Assembly (NCBI RefSeq): GCF_014217685.1
Contig: NZ_CP043653.1
Span: 2,608,419-2,672,418, forward strand
Source of the DNA: Glaciihabitans sp. INWT7
GTDB lineage: Bacteria; Actinomycetota; Actinomycetes; Actinomycetales; Microbacteriaceae
Direction: 5' to 3'
DNA length: 64,000 nt
The translations under genes and the position numbers were made by a program. Under the pieces are notes generated by a model, which worked only from the letters and a program-made list of their open reading frames with translations, was not told the DNA's origin and ran no database searches. Positions 33,245 to 41,212 of this stretch are shown one piece after another (within the stretch, counting starts at the first letter, position 1; each line of letters starts with the position of its first letter).

Positions 33245-34099
33245 ATGACTCCCCCACTCACGCACGAGGTCACCGTCGCTGTCATCGGAGGCTCCGGCCT
33301 CTACTCGCTCTTCGACCCGGACGAGAGTGAGAAGCGCCGCGTGGAGACCCCCTACGGCCCCACCGAGGTCACCCTCGGCGAGCTCGGCGGGCGTCGCGCG
33401 GCCTTCCTCACCCGTCATGGAGTGCACCATTCGGTGGCGCCGCACCTCATCAACTACCGGGCGAACATCTGGGCGCTCGCGAGTCTCGGGGTGCGGGTCA
33501 TCCTCTCCTCCTCTGCCGTCGGGGGCGTGACCGCCGAGTACCCGCCGGGAACGCTCGTGCTCACCGACCAGTTCATCGACCGCACCAGCGGGCGACCCGA
33601 CACCTTCTACGATCAGGGCTCCGTCCAGCACCTCGCAGCGGCGGATCCCTTCGCCCCCGAACTCCACGAGATCGCAGTGCACGCTCTGGCCGGTGAGACC
33701 ATCGCCACCTCGGGCACCGTCGTCGTGATCCAGGGACCGCGGTTCTCGACCCGCGCAGAGTCACTCTGGTTCGCCGCAGCCGGAGCACACACGGTCAACA
33801 TGACCATGTACCCGGAGGTGCCGCTCGCCGCAGAGCTCAACATCGACACGGTCAACCTCTCTTACGTCACCGACAGCGACGCCGGACTTTCGCCTCGACC
33901 CCGCGAGGTGGATCCGGATGCCGTGAGCCACGAGCTCGTTCTGAAGCGCCTCGCCGCGGCCCAGCCCCGCATCGTCGCGGCGATCGAGACGATCATCCGC
34001 GCGCTTCCCGCGGACTACGCTCCCCGGCAGAACATCGATCCGACCGAGGTCGCAGCGGTGCTGGCCAGGCCGGTACTCGAGGCGGGAGAAGCACGATGA
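33245..34099 (+). CDS. S-methyl-5'-thioadenosine phosphorylase family protein
   Basis: Purine-nucleoside-phosphorylase-fold enzyme, 284 residues. GGSGLYSL at the start, LTRHGVHHSVAPHLINYRAN (phosphate site), VIQGPRFSTRAES and VNMTMYPEVPLAAEL (ribose/purine site) are the MTAP signatures. It should split methylthioadenosine (or a related 5'-modified adenosine or inosine) to base and ribose-1-phosphate. GGGAGA precedes ATG 33245 by 8 bases. The start of the epimerase gene overlaps its end by 4 bases, which is odd for a purely methionine-salvage enzyme and suggests a part in the adjacent sugar pathway. Confidence 0.9.
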   Translation: MTPPLTHEVTVAVIGGSGLYSLFDPDESEKRRVETPYGPTEVTLGELGGRRAAFLTRHGVHHSVAPHLINYRANIWALASLGVRVILSSSAVGGVTAEYPPGTLVLTDQFIDRTSGRPDTFYDQGSVQHLAAADPFAPELHEIAVHALAGETIATSGTVVVIQGPRFSTRAESLWFAAAGAHTVNMTMYPEVPLAAELNIDTVNLSYVTDSDAGLSPRPREVDPDAVSHELVLKRLAAAQPRIVAAIETIIRALPADYAPRQNIDPTEVAAVLARPVLEAGEAR

Positions 34100-35151
34100 C
34101 CACGGTATTGATCACGGGCGGCGCCGGATTCATCGGCTCCGCGATCGTCGAGGCGGCTCTCGACAAGGGGTGGCGCGTTCGCGTTCTCGACTCGCTCCGC
34201 CCGGACGTGCACGGCGGGGAATACCACCCGCACCCGCGGGTCGAATTCGTGCGGGCCGATGTGCGCGACACCGATGCCCTGGCCGTCGCCCTCTTCGGAG
34301 TGGATGTGGTCTGCCACCAGGCCGCGAAGGTGGGCCTGGGAGTGTCCTTCAACGACGCGCCCGACTACATCGGCAGCAACGACCTCGGCACGGCTGTGCT
34401 GCTCGCCGCGATGGCGCAGTCCGGCGTGGACCGACTGGTGGTGGCATCCTCCATGGTGGTCTACGGCGAAGGGAATTACCGCGACAGTTCCGGGCGATCG
34501 ACCCGGCCCGCCGCTCGACGGGTCGAGGATCTCGATGCCGGGCACTTCGACCCGTTGGATGAGCGCGGTGGCCCGCTGCTGCCCGAGCTCATCTCCGAAG
34601 ACGCCCCTCTCGACCCGCGCAACGTCTACGCGGCCTCGAAGCTCGCGCAGGAACACCTGGCCGCGGCCTGGGCGCGCTCCACCGGCGGCCGCGCCGTAGC
34701 CCTGAGATACCACAACGTCTACGGCCCGGGGATGCCCCAGAACACGCCCTATGCCGGAGTCGCCTCGCTCTTCCGCTCGGCACTCGAGCGCGGTGAAGCA
34801 CCCCGCGTGTTCGAGGACGGCGCGCAGCGGCGGGACTTCGTGCATGTGCGTGATGTCGCATCCGCCAATCTCGCCGCGATCGAATCGCTCGCCGCCGAGG
34901 GTGAGCAGTTTCGCGCATTCAACGTCGGAAGCGGAATCGTGCACACGATCGGCGACCTCGCCTCCGCCCTCAGCCGCTATTCCGGCGGTCCGGAGCCGGT
35001 GACCACCGGTGAGTACCGCCTCGGTGACGTGCGGCATATCACTGCGTCGTCCGAGCGCCTGAAGTCGGAACTGGGCTGGCGGCCCGGCGTGAGCTTCGAC
35101 GAGGGAATGGCCGAATTCGCCAGCGCGCCGCTGCGGGCAGCGGTCAGCTGA
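34096..35151 (+). CDS. NAD-dependent nucleotide-sugar epimerase/dehydratase
   Basis: Extended SDR, 351 residues. Cofactor loop TGGAGFIGS; SSMVVYGEG followed by the catalytic Y-x-x-x-K in NVYAASKLAQEH; ALRYHNVYGPGMPQ and DFVHVRDVASANLAAI are typical of UDP/GDP-sugar epimerases and dehydratases. Translationally coupled to the MTA phosphorylase gene (ATGA). Its last 8 bases overlap the end of the convergent molybdopterin oxidoreductase gene. The sugar substrate is unknown. Confidence 0.87.
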   Translation: MTTVLITGGAGFIGSAIVEAALDKGWRVRVLDSLRPDVHGGEYHPHPRVEFVRADVRDTDALAVALFGVDVVCHQAAKVGLGVSFNDAPDYIGSNDLGTAVLLAAMAQSGVDRLVVASSMVVYGEGNYRDSSGRSTRPAARRVEDLDAGHFDPLDERGGPLLPELISEDAPLDPRNVYAASKLAQEHLAAAWARSTGGRAVALRYHNVYGPGMPQNTPYAGVASLFRSALERGEAPRVFEDGAQRRDFVHVRDVASANLAAIESLAAEGEQFRAFNVGSGIVHTIGDLASALSRYSGGPEPVTTGEYRLGDVRHITASSERLKSELGWRPGVSFDEGMAEFASAPLRAAVS

Positions 35152-36748
35152 CGCTGACCGTGATCGAGTGCCAGCCCTCTGACCCATTCGGGGCCGGCGA
35201 CTGGTAGGTCTGGCCCTGGGTCTTGCCGTTGGCGTCGGTCGCCCGCACCTGTATGCGGTGCGAGCCCGCTGAGGCTGGCCAGCGGTAGACCCACTGGCGC
35301 CAGGTGTCGGCGGAGATCGAGTCGGCGAGTGTTGCCTCGACCCACGGTCCATCGTCCACCTGCACCTCGACGGATTTCACGCCGACGTGCTGCTCCCAGG
35401 CCACTCCGGCGATGGCGACGGTACCCGCCGAGATCGCGGCTCCCGCGAGCGGTGTGTCGATGCGGGAGGCCAGCTTGATGGGGCCCTTCGCGTCCCAGCC
35501 GCGCGGGGTCCAGTAGCCCTGGTCTTCCGAGAACTTCGTCACCTTGAGCTCTACTACCCACTTGGTGGCGGAGACGTAGCCGTAGAGGCCGGGCACGACC
35601 ATCCGCACCGGGAAGCCGTGTTCGAGCGGCAGTGGCGTGCCGTTCATGCCCACCGCGAGCAGGGCATTCGTGCCGTCGTCCTGAAGCACCGACAGTGGCG
35701 TTCCGGCGGTGAATCCGTCGATGCTGGTGGACAACACCATGTCCGCTCCCGCCTTCGGCTTCGCCTGGGCCAGCAGGGCGCGGATCGGGTACCCCAGCCA
35801 GAGCGCGTTGCCGATGAGGTCGCCGCCCACATCGTTCGACACGCAGGTGAGCGTGGCGAGATGCTCCTCGAGAGGCAGCGTGAGCAGCTCGGCGAAGCTC
35901 AGGGTCACCTCGTTCTCGACCATGCCGGTGATGGTGAGCATCCACTTGTCCGGATCGATCGACGGCACCTGCAGCGCCGTGTCGATGCGGTAGAAGTCGG
36001 CGGTCGGCGTGACGAACGGCGAGATGCCCTCCACGTCGATCATGGCCGCGGCCGGCACCGGCTCCGCGGGCACGGCGGCCTTCGGCAGGGTGAGCTTTGT
36101 GCGGATGGCGGCGACCTTCGTCGACGTCGCGTTCATGAGCCGGGCGCCGGTGCCCGCAACGACGGATGCCGCACCCGCGACCACCGCGAGCGTCAGGAAT
36201 CGCCGCCGGTCGAACTGCGGTGCGGCCGGGGTGCGTCCCGGCACGCGGACCGCGGTGGCACTCCGCTCGGCCGCCCGCTGCCAGAGGCGGAGTCTGTCGA
36301 TGGCGAGCCTCAGCACCACCACGCCGGTGACCCCGCCCACGACCGCGGCGATGCCGTTGAACCCGGTGGCTCCGGCGCGGGTCACCACGGCGACGACAGC
36401 GACGACTCCGCCGATGCCGAGCAGGATCACCCCGAATGGCGCACGGCGGAGTTCGAGCACTCCCGCCGCCGCCGAGATCACGACGATGAGGATGCCCATC
36501 AGCGCCAGGAGCGCCGCCTTGTCGCCGGTGCCGAAGACGGCAATCATGAATTCCTTGACGCCGGCGGGCGCCAGGTCGATCACGAGAGATCCGACCGCGA
36601 AGAGCGGGCTGCCCGCGGCGCCGACGAACAACGAGACGACTTCGGCGACGCCCAGCACGACGGCGGCCGACACGACCCCGGCGAATGCCGCCAAGGCCGT
36701 GACGGCCCGTCGGCTGAGACCGGTCGCTGGCCGGGTGTCGACGCTCAC
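35144..36748 (-). CDS. membrane-anchored molybdopterin oxidoreductase (sulfite oxidase family)
   Basis: 534 residues. About five hydrophobic segments fill residues 15-165, followed by a twin-arginine motif FDRRRFLTLAV (about 179-190) and another hydrophobic stretch, then a sulfite-oxidase-type Moco domain (about 235-430) with the metal-ligand Cys in TLTCVSNDVGGD, and a C-terminal Ig-like dimerisation domain (GVAWEQHVGVKSVEVQVDDG). The catalytic part should lie outside the membrane, exported by Tat after Sec inserts the first helices. GTG at 36748 overlaps the histidine-kinase stop (GTGA), so enzyme and two-component system form one operon. Substrate and electron acceptor unknown. Confidence 0.88.
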   Translation of the reverse strand: MSVDTRPATGLSRRAVTALAAFAGVVSAAVVLGVAEVVSLFVGAAGSPLFAVGSLVIDLAPAGVKEFMIAVFGTGDKAALLALMGILIVVISAAAGVLELRRAPFGVILLGIGGVVAVVAVVTRAGATGFNGIAAVVGGVTGVVVLRLAIDRLRLWQRAAERSATAVRVPGRTPAAPQFDRRRFLTLAVVAGAASVVAGTGARLMNATSTKVAAIRTKLTLPKAAVPAEPVPAAAMIDVEGISPFVTPTADFYRIDTALQVPSIDPDKWMLTITGMVENEVTLSFAELLTLPLEEHLATLTCVSNDVGGDLIGNALWLGYPIRALLAQAKPKAGADMVLSTSIDGFTAGTPLSVLQDDGTNALLAVGMNGTPLPLEHGFPVRMVVPGLYGYVSATKWVVELKVTKFSEDQGYWTPRGWDAKGPIKLASRIDTPLAGAAISAGTVAIAGVAWEQHVGVKSVEVQVDDGPWVEATLADSISADTWRQWVYRWPASAGSHRIQVRATDANGKTQGQTYQSPAPNGSEGWHSITVSVS

Positions 36749-37917
36749 GCGGTCGCCCCGGCGAGGGTGGGTGAGCCGTCAGTGGGGCTCGGGGGAAGGA
36801 ACACATCGAAGCGGCATCCGCCCGGCACGTTCTGCACGACCACGCGGCCGCGGTGGGCCTGCACGATGCCCTGCACGATCGCAAGACCCAGCCCGGCGCC
36901 GCCGGACCGCGTCGTCGCGGTCTCCGGGGTGCGGGAGTTGCTTGCGCGCCATCCGGCTTCGAAGACCCTCCCCAGGTCCTTCTCCGGGATGCCGCCGGCG
37001 GCGTCGATGACAGAGATCACCGCGAGCCCGTCGTCGCTCTGGCGCGCACTCACGGTGATGGGACTGCCCGCCGGCGAATGCTGGATCGAGTTCATGACCA
37101 GGTTGCCGACCACCCGGGAGAGTTCCCGCGGATCGGCGAGGATCGTGAGCTCGCGGGCGCCATCGCCGATGAGTGAGATGGAACGGGATTCGGCGAAGGG
37201 GCCGAGTTCGGCCACCACGTCGCTGATCAGGTCGTAGAGCGACACCTTCTGCATCGACAGCCGCAGCGACCCGGAGTGGATGCGGGTCAGCTCGTTGAGA
37301 TCGTCCACCATTCCGCTCATCCGATCGACCTGGCTGCGCACCTTCACGTAATACCGCTCCGGCTCGTCGACCATCCCGTCTTCGAGGGCTTCGGCCATGG
37401 CGCGGATGCCGGCGAGCGGCGTGCGGAGGTCGTGCGAGATCCACGCCACGAGTTCCCGGCGAGAATTCTCGGCGAGCGCCTCTCTCGCGCGCGACTCGGC
37501 GAGCCGGCTGTTCGTGGCGGTGAGTTCGAGCGCGAGGGCCGCGAACTCGTTGCTCGAGTGCCGCACCTGCTCTCCCATCGCCTCCTCTGTGCCGATGCGC
37601 CGCGTCGCGGCGATCAGTTGTCGGCTGTTGCGCACCAGGGACCGGCCGAGTACCGCGGCGAGCGCGAGGGAGACGACGCCCGCGATCGCGGCAACGGAGA
37701 GCAGCACAGTGAGGTCGTGCGGGGTGACCAGCATCACGGAGGCCGCGAGCCACACGCCTCCGGCGATCGACAGCACCGCAGCGAGAGCCACGACACAGAG
37801 CTGAAGGACCAGCGAGTAGCGGGTCATGAAGCGCAGCACCACGAGGGAAACCACCCCCACGACCACAGCGCAGCCGAGGGCGAGAAGGGAGACCACCAGC
37901 AGGTCGTTCATGCTCAT
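36745..37917 (-). CDS. sensor histidine kinase
   Basis: 390 residues. Two membrane helices (about 5-30 and 38-62, with a possible third at 69-92) flank very short external loops, so it probably senses within the membrane. A HAMP-like linker is followed by the H-box WISHDLRTPLAGI, N-box NLVMNSIQHSPAG, G1 DAAGGIPEKD (D-x-G-x-G altered to D-A-A-G-G), and G2 GGAGLGLAIVQG. ATG at 37917 overlaps the response-regulator stop by ATGA. Co-transcribed with the Moco oxidoreductase, its likely target or neighbouring regulon member. Confidence 0.92.
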   Translation of the reverse strand: MSMNDLLVVSLLALGCAVVVGVVSLVVLRFMTRYSLVLQLCVVALAAVLSIAGGVWLAASVMLVTPHDLTVLLSVAAIAGVVSLALAAVLGRSLVRNSRQLIAATRRIGTEEAMGEQVRHSSNEFAALALELTATNSRLAESRAREALAENSRRELVAWISHDLRTPLAGIRAMAEALEDGMVDEPERYYVKVRSQVDRMSGMVDDLNELTRIHSGSLRLSMQKVSLYDLISDVVAELGPFAESRSISLIGDGARELTILADPRELSRVVGNLVMNSIQHSPAGSPITVSARQSDDGLAVISVIDAAGGIPEKDLGRVFEAGWRASNSRTPETATTRSGGAGLGLAIVQGIVQAHRGRVVVQNVPGGCRFDVFLPPSPTDGSPTLAGATA

Positions 37918-38681
37918 TCGACCACCGCCGGTTCGACGTCGAAGCGGTAGCCCACGCCCCACACCGTGCTGAGAACGGTGGGATGCGCGGCATCCCGCTC
38001 GATCTTCTCCCGTAGCCGTCGCACGTGCACGGTGACCGTGGAGAGGTCTCCGAACTCCCAGCCCCAGACCGCACGCAGCAATTCTTCGCGACTGAACACC
38101 TGGCGGGGATGCCGCAGGAGGAAGGCGATCAGGTCGAACTCCCGGATGGTGAGCCCGATCGCTTCCCCACGCAGGGTCAACTGGCGGGAGGAGACGTCCA
38201 GGTGGAAGTCTCCCGCGTCGATCGGTGCCTCCGGTGAGAATTCGGTGAGGCTGCGGCGCAGCACGGATTTCACCCGCAGCACGAGCTCGCGGGGAGAGAA
38301 CGGCTTGGCGAGATAGTCGTCGGCGCCGGCCTCGAGCCCGTCGATGCGATCCTCCTCCTCGCGGAGGGCGGTGAGCATGATCACCGGCACCGCCCGTTCG
38401 GCACGGATGCGGCGGCACACCTCGACCCCGTCGATTCCGGGGAGCATGCGGTCGAGCACGACGAGATCCGGGCGGATTCGGGCGGCCGTCTCCACGGCAC
38501 TGCCCCCGTCGGCGACGCTCTCCACCTGGAAACCGGCCGACCGGAGGTAGCTGCAGACGACCTCGGAGACTGTGGCATCGTCATCCACCACCAGGATGAG
38601 GCGATCGCGCAGCTGATCGGCGGGCGTGAGCAGGCCTGGCGTGCCCGCCGTGGCGGGATCTGCTGTGGATGACGTGCTCAC
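37914..38681 (-). CDS. OmpR/PhoB-family response regulator
   Basis: 255 residues. The receiver has VVDDDATVSEV (acidic pocket), phosphoacceptor Asp in VVLDRMLPGIDG, and conserved Lys in LAKPFSPREL. The DNA-binding winged helix follows (LTIREFDLIAFLLRHP, SREELLRAVWGWE, STVWGVGYRFD). GTG at 38681 has TATTCT 6 bases upstream and no ribosome site, the leaderless layout; the frame continues to 38702 without support. First gene of a response regulator–kinase–oxidoreductase operon. Confidence 0.93.
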   Translation of the reverse strand: MSTSSTADPATAGTPGLLTPADQLRDRLILVVDDDATVSEVVCSYLRSAGFQVESVADGGSAVETAARIRPDLVVLDRMLPGIDGVEVCRRIRAERAVPVIMLTALREEEDRIDGLEAGADDYLAKPFSPRELVLRVKSVLRRSLTEFSPEAPIDAGDFHLDVSSRQLTLRGEAIGLTIREFDLIAFLLRHPRQVFSREELLRAVWGWEFGDLSTVTVHVRRLREKIERDAAHPTVLSTVWGVGYRFDVEPAVVE

Positions 38682-38803
38682 CCGTTCAGAATAAGTCTGC
38701 AATCCGGGAATCCCCTGCCCTGCGGGGGCAGCACGGGCATCGGTCAGTATTTCGTAAGGCTTTGCGAGCGGCGGGTGGACCCGCGCCTCTTACGCTTGCC
38801 AGT

Positions 38804-39472
38804 GTGACAACTCCGCTCGTCGACATCGTTCTGCCCTGCCTGAACGAAGAGGGCGCCCTGCCGTGGGTGCTCTCCCGCCTGCCGGAGGGCTACCGTGCGA
38901 TCGTGGTCGACAACGGCTCCACCGACCGTTCGGCCGAGATCGCCGAAGCCGCCGGCGCCCTGGTGGTTCACGAGCCGCGCCGCGGATTCGGGTCGGCAGC
39001 CCACGCCGGGCTGCTCGCGGCGACGGCGCCGATCGTCACCTTCTGCGATTCGGACGCCTCGATGGATCCCCGCGATCTCGAGCCCCTTGTCGCCCTCGTC
39101 ACCGGGGGCAGCGCCGATCTCGCGCTCGGCCGTCGACGCCCGACCACCCGCGGTGCCTGGCCGATCCACGCGCGCTTCGCCAATCTCGGGCTCGCCTGGC
39201 TGATGCGTCGGGCCACCGGCGTGCCGCTGCATGACCTCGGCCCGATGCGGGCCGCCAACCGGGAGGCGCTGCTCTCCCTCGACCTGATCGACCGACGCAG
39301 CGGCTACCCGCTCGAGATGGTACTGAAGGCCTCGCGCGCGGGATGGACGATCGTCGAGAAAGCAACCCCCTATTCCCCACGCATCGGGCGCTCTAAAGTC
39401 ACCGGTACCATCCGCGGCACTGTCGTGGCGATCACCGACATGTCCCGACTGCTGAGGGCGAACAACCGTTGA
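38804..39472 (+). CDS. family 2 glycosyltransferase (dolichol-phosphate-mannose-synthase-like)
   Basis: 222 residues. DIVLPCLNEEGALPWVL, VDNGSTDRSAEIAEAAG and CDSDASMDP (D-x-D metal site) define a GT-A family 2 enzyme with no membrane helices, similar to polyprenyl-phosphate sugar transferases. GTG at 38804 is preceded by TACGCT with a 7-base spacer. Stop overlaps the next start (TTGA). It begins a three-gene plus-strand operon with a DUF2064 protein and a methyltransferase. Confidence 0.87.
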   Translation: MTTPLVDIVLPCLNEEGALPWVLSRLPEGYRAIVVDNGSTDRSAEIAEAAGALVVHEPRRGFGSAAHAGLLAATAPIVTFCDSDASMDPRDLEPLVALVTGGSADLALGRRRPTTRGAWPIHARFANLGLAWLMRRATGVPLHDLGPMRAANREALLSLDLIDRRSGYPLEMVLKASRAGWTIVEKATPYSPRIGRSKVTGTIRGTVVAITDMSRLLRANNR

Positions 39473-40113
39473 CAACACTGATCATCATCGCGAAAGAGTG
39501 CATTCCGGGTCGGGTGAAAACACGTCTGCATCCCCCTCTCAGCCTCGAACAGGCCGCCACTCTCGCCTCGGCAAGCCTCGCCGACACCGTCCGGGCGGTG
39601 AGCACTCTGGATGCCTCCCGACGAATTCTGCTCTTCGATGGCAACCTATTGCCCCTCGGCTCCGAACCATACGACGTGATACATCAAGTGAGCGGGGATC
39701 TGGATATGCGTCTCGGAGCGATTTTCGATGAATGCGAGGGCCCGACGGTCCTCGTCGGCATGGACACACCCCAGCTGGATGGCTCGATGCTCGAGCCGCT
39801 CTTCGACGAATGGCCCGCCGATACCGACGCCTACCTCGGGTTCGCCAATGACGGCGGCTTCTGGACCATCGCGATGGCCGACCCAGACGGCTCGCTCATC
39901 CGAGGCGTCCCGATGTCGCGAGACGACACGGGGACGCTGCAGCTCGACCGCCTCACGCAGGCGGGGCTGAGGGTGCGGATGTTGCCGGAGCTCGTCGACG
40001 TGGACACCATCGACGACGCCCGCCTCGTCGCCGGCCTCGCCCCGCACACCGAATTCGCCCGCACGCTGGCCTCCTTCGAGAACAGCACCACAGAGACGGG
40101 AGCGGTCCGATGA
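39469..40113 (+). CDS. DUF2064 / TIGR04282-like glycosyltransferase-fold protein
   Basis: 214 residues, cytoplasmic. IIIAKECIPGRVKTRLHPPLS at the start and VLVGMDTPQLDGSML, LGFANDGGFWTIAM (where family members have D-P and DGG) are the hallmarks of DUF2064, a nucleotidyl/glycosyl-transferase-like fold that NCBI models describe in arsenosugar clusters, but which is widespread elsewhere. TTG at 39469 is the start and overlaps the GT2 stop. It lies between a GT2 and a methyltransferase, all overlapping by 4 bases. Reaction unknown. Confidence 0.82.
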   Translation: MTTLIIIAKECIPGRVKTRLHPPLSLEQAATLASASLADTVRAVSTLDASRRILLFDGNLLPLGSEPYDVIHQVSGDLDMRLGAIFDECEGPTVLVGMDTPQLDGSMLEPLFDEWPADTDAYLGFANDGGFWTIAMADPDGSLIRGVPMSRDDTGTLQLDRLTQAGLRVRMLPELVDVDTIDDARLVAGLAPHTEFARTLASFENSTTETGAVR

Positions 40114-40787
40114 GCGACGCGGCCTTCGCCACCTTCGGATCCGGCGGTGCCGAGCCTTACGCTCGAGCCCTTCGACTGGACGACCAGGTGCTCTATCTCC
40201 GCGACGTCGACTCCGACTCGCTCACCCCCTCACGGGCCATGGATGTCTCGCGCTGGAACGACGCTGCTGATGCCGCGGACCTCGGCCTCCTCGACGGTAT
40301 CCACGGTGCCGTGCTCGATATCGGCTGCGGACCGGGCCGTATGGTGCGCGCCGCCATGCACCGGGGGCTCACCGCCCTCGGCATCGACGTCTCTGAGACC
40401 GCGGTGGAGATCGCCCGCGAATCCGGTCTGATGGTGCTCAACCGCTCGGTGTTCGAACGCCTTCCCCGGGAGGGGATGTGGGGCGCCGCCCTGCTCGTCG
40501 ACGGCAATATCGGTATCGGCGGAGACCCCTCCGCACTCCTGCAACGCTGTGCAGAGCTGATCTGCGCGAATGGCGTGATCGTTGTCGAGGTGCACGCCGA
40601 GCCCACTCGCGACCACATGTACGACGGCACTGTCGTCGACATCAGCGGCCACCAGAGCGATGCATTCCCGTGGGCCGAGATCGGGGTGACCGCGCTGGTG
40701 CAGCGCGCCCAGCGGATCGGGCTGCGCCTCGATCAGGCCTGGGAGACCGACGGCCGGTTCTTCTGCCGTCTCGCCAACGCGGTGTAG
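40110..40787 (+). CDS. class I SAM-dependent methyltransferase
   Basis: 225 residues with the Rossmann SAM-binding motif VLDIGCGPGRMVRAA and motif II acidic turn LGIDVSETAVEIARE. ATGA overlap with the DUF2064 gene. The 3' end overlaps the end of the convergent 159-residue membrane-protein gene by 55 bp, an unusually long tail-to-tail overlap in which both strands must code. Acceptor unknown; from context probably the sugar product of the operon. Confidence 0.87.
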   Translation: MSDAAFATFGSGGAEPYARALRLDDQVLYLRDVDSDSLTPSRAMDVSRWNDAADAADLGLLDGIHGAVLDIGCGPGRMVRAAMHRGLTALGIDVSETAVEIARESGLMVLNRSVFERLPREGMWGAALLVDGNIGIGGDPSALLQRCAELICANGVIVVEVHAEPTRDHMYDGTVVDISGHQSDAFPWAEIGVTALVQRAQRIGLRLDQAWETDGRFFCRLANAV

Positions 40788-41212
40788 CCGATCACGGCGA
40801 GAGCCGTGAGCACCACGATGACGGCCCAGAGGATCACGAGCGATGGCCCGTAGTCGAGCGGCAGCACCGTGGGGTTCTTCGAACCGATGGACTTCTTGTA
40901 CGCCGCCGGCAGCACGATGATCGCGAAGACCGAGCAGATCACCAGTCCGGCCTGGACGATCGCGAGCGCGGCGATCGGCAGCGCCCGACCGGCCTTGCGC
41001 AACAGGAACGCGACTCCGAAGGTGACGAACGCGATGATGCCGTCGTGCACGATCAGGGCGAGGACGAACCACAGGGCTACGCCGGCGATCTTCACCGGCT
41101 TCACGGTGTCGATCAACACGAAGGCGCCGAGCAACAGCAGCAACACCCCGATCACCACCAGCCCGGTGCGCCACGCCCTCATCGAACCGGTTTGCGCCAG
41201 ATCTTCCCGCAT
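40733..41212 (-). CDS. polytopic membrane protein of unknown function
   Basis: 159 residues with four hydrophobic segments: TGLVVIGVLLLLLGAFVLI, VALWFVLALIVHDGIIAFVTFGVAFLL, ALPIAALAIVQAGLVICSVFAII and SLVILWAVIVVLTALAVIGY. ATG at 41212 overlaps the stop of the Moco oxidoreductase by one base (TGATG), so it is cotranslated and may be a small membrane partner, for instance a quinone or electron-transfer subunit; no haem-ligating pattern is evident except a single His in the second helix. An in-frame start at 41239 is possible. Confidence 0.78.
   Translation of the reverse strand: MREDLAQTGSMRAWRTGLVVIGVLLLLLGAFVLIDTVKPVKIAGVALWFVLALIVHDGIIAFVTFGVAFLLRKAGRALPIAALAIVQAGLVICSVFAIIVLPAAYKKSIGSKNPTVLPLDYGPSLVILWAVIVVLTALAVIGYTALARRQKNRPSVSQA

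Noticed and set aside
33245-40787. Arsenosugar biosynthesis cluster
   Set aside because: A DUF2064 protein, GT2 and nucleoside phosphorylase are present, but there is no arsenite methyltransferase signature Cys set or radical-SAM enzyme, so the assignment is not supported.
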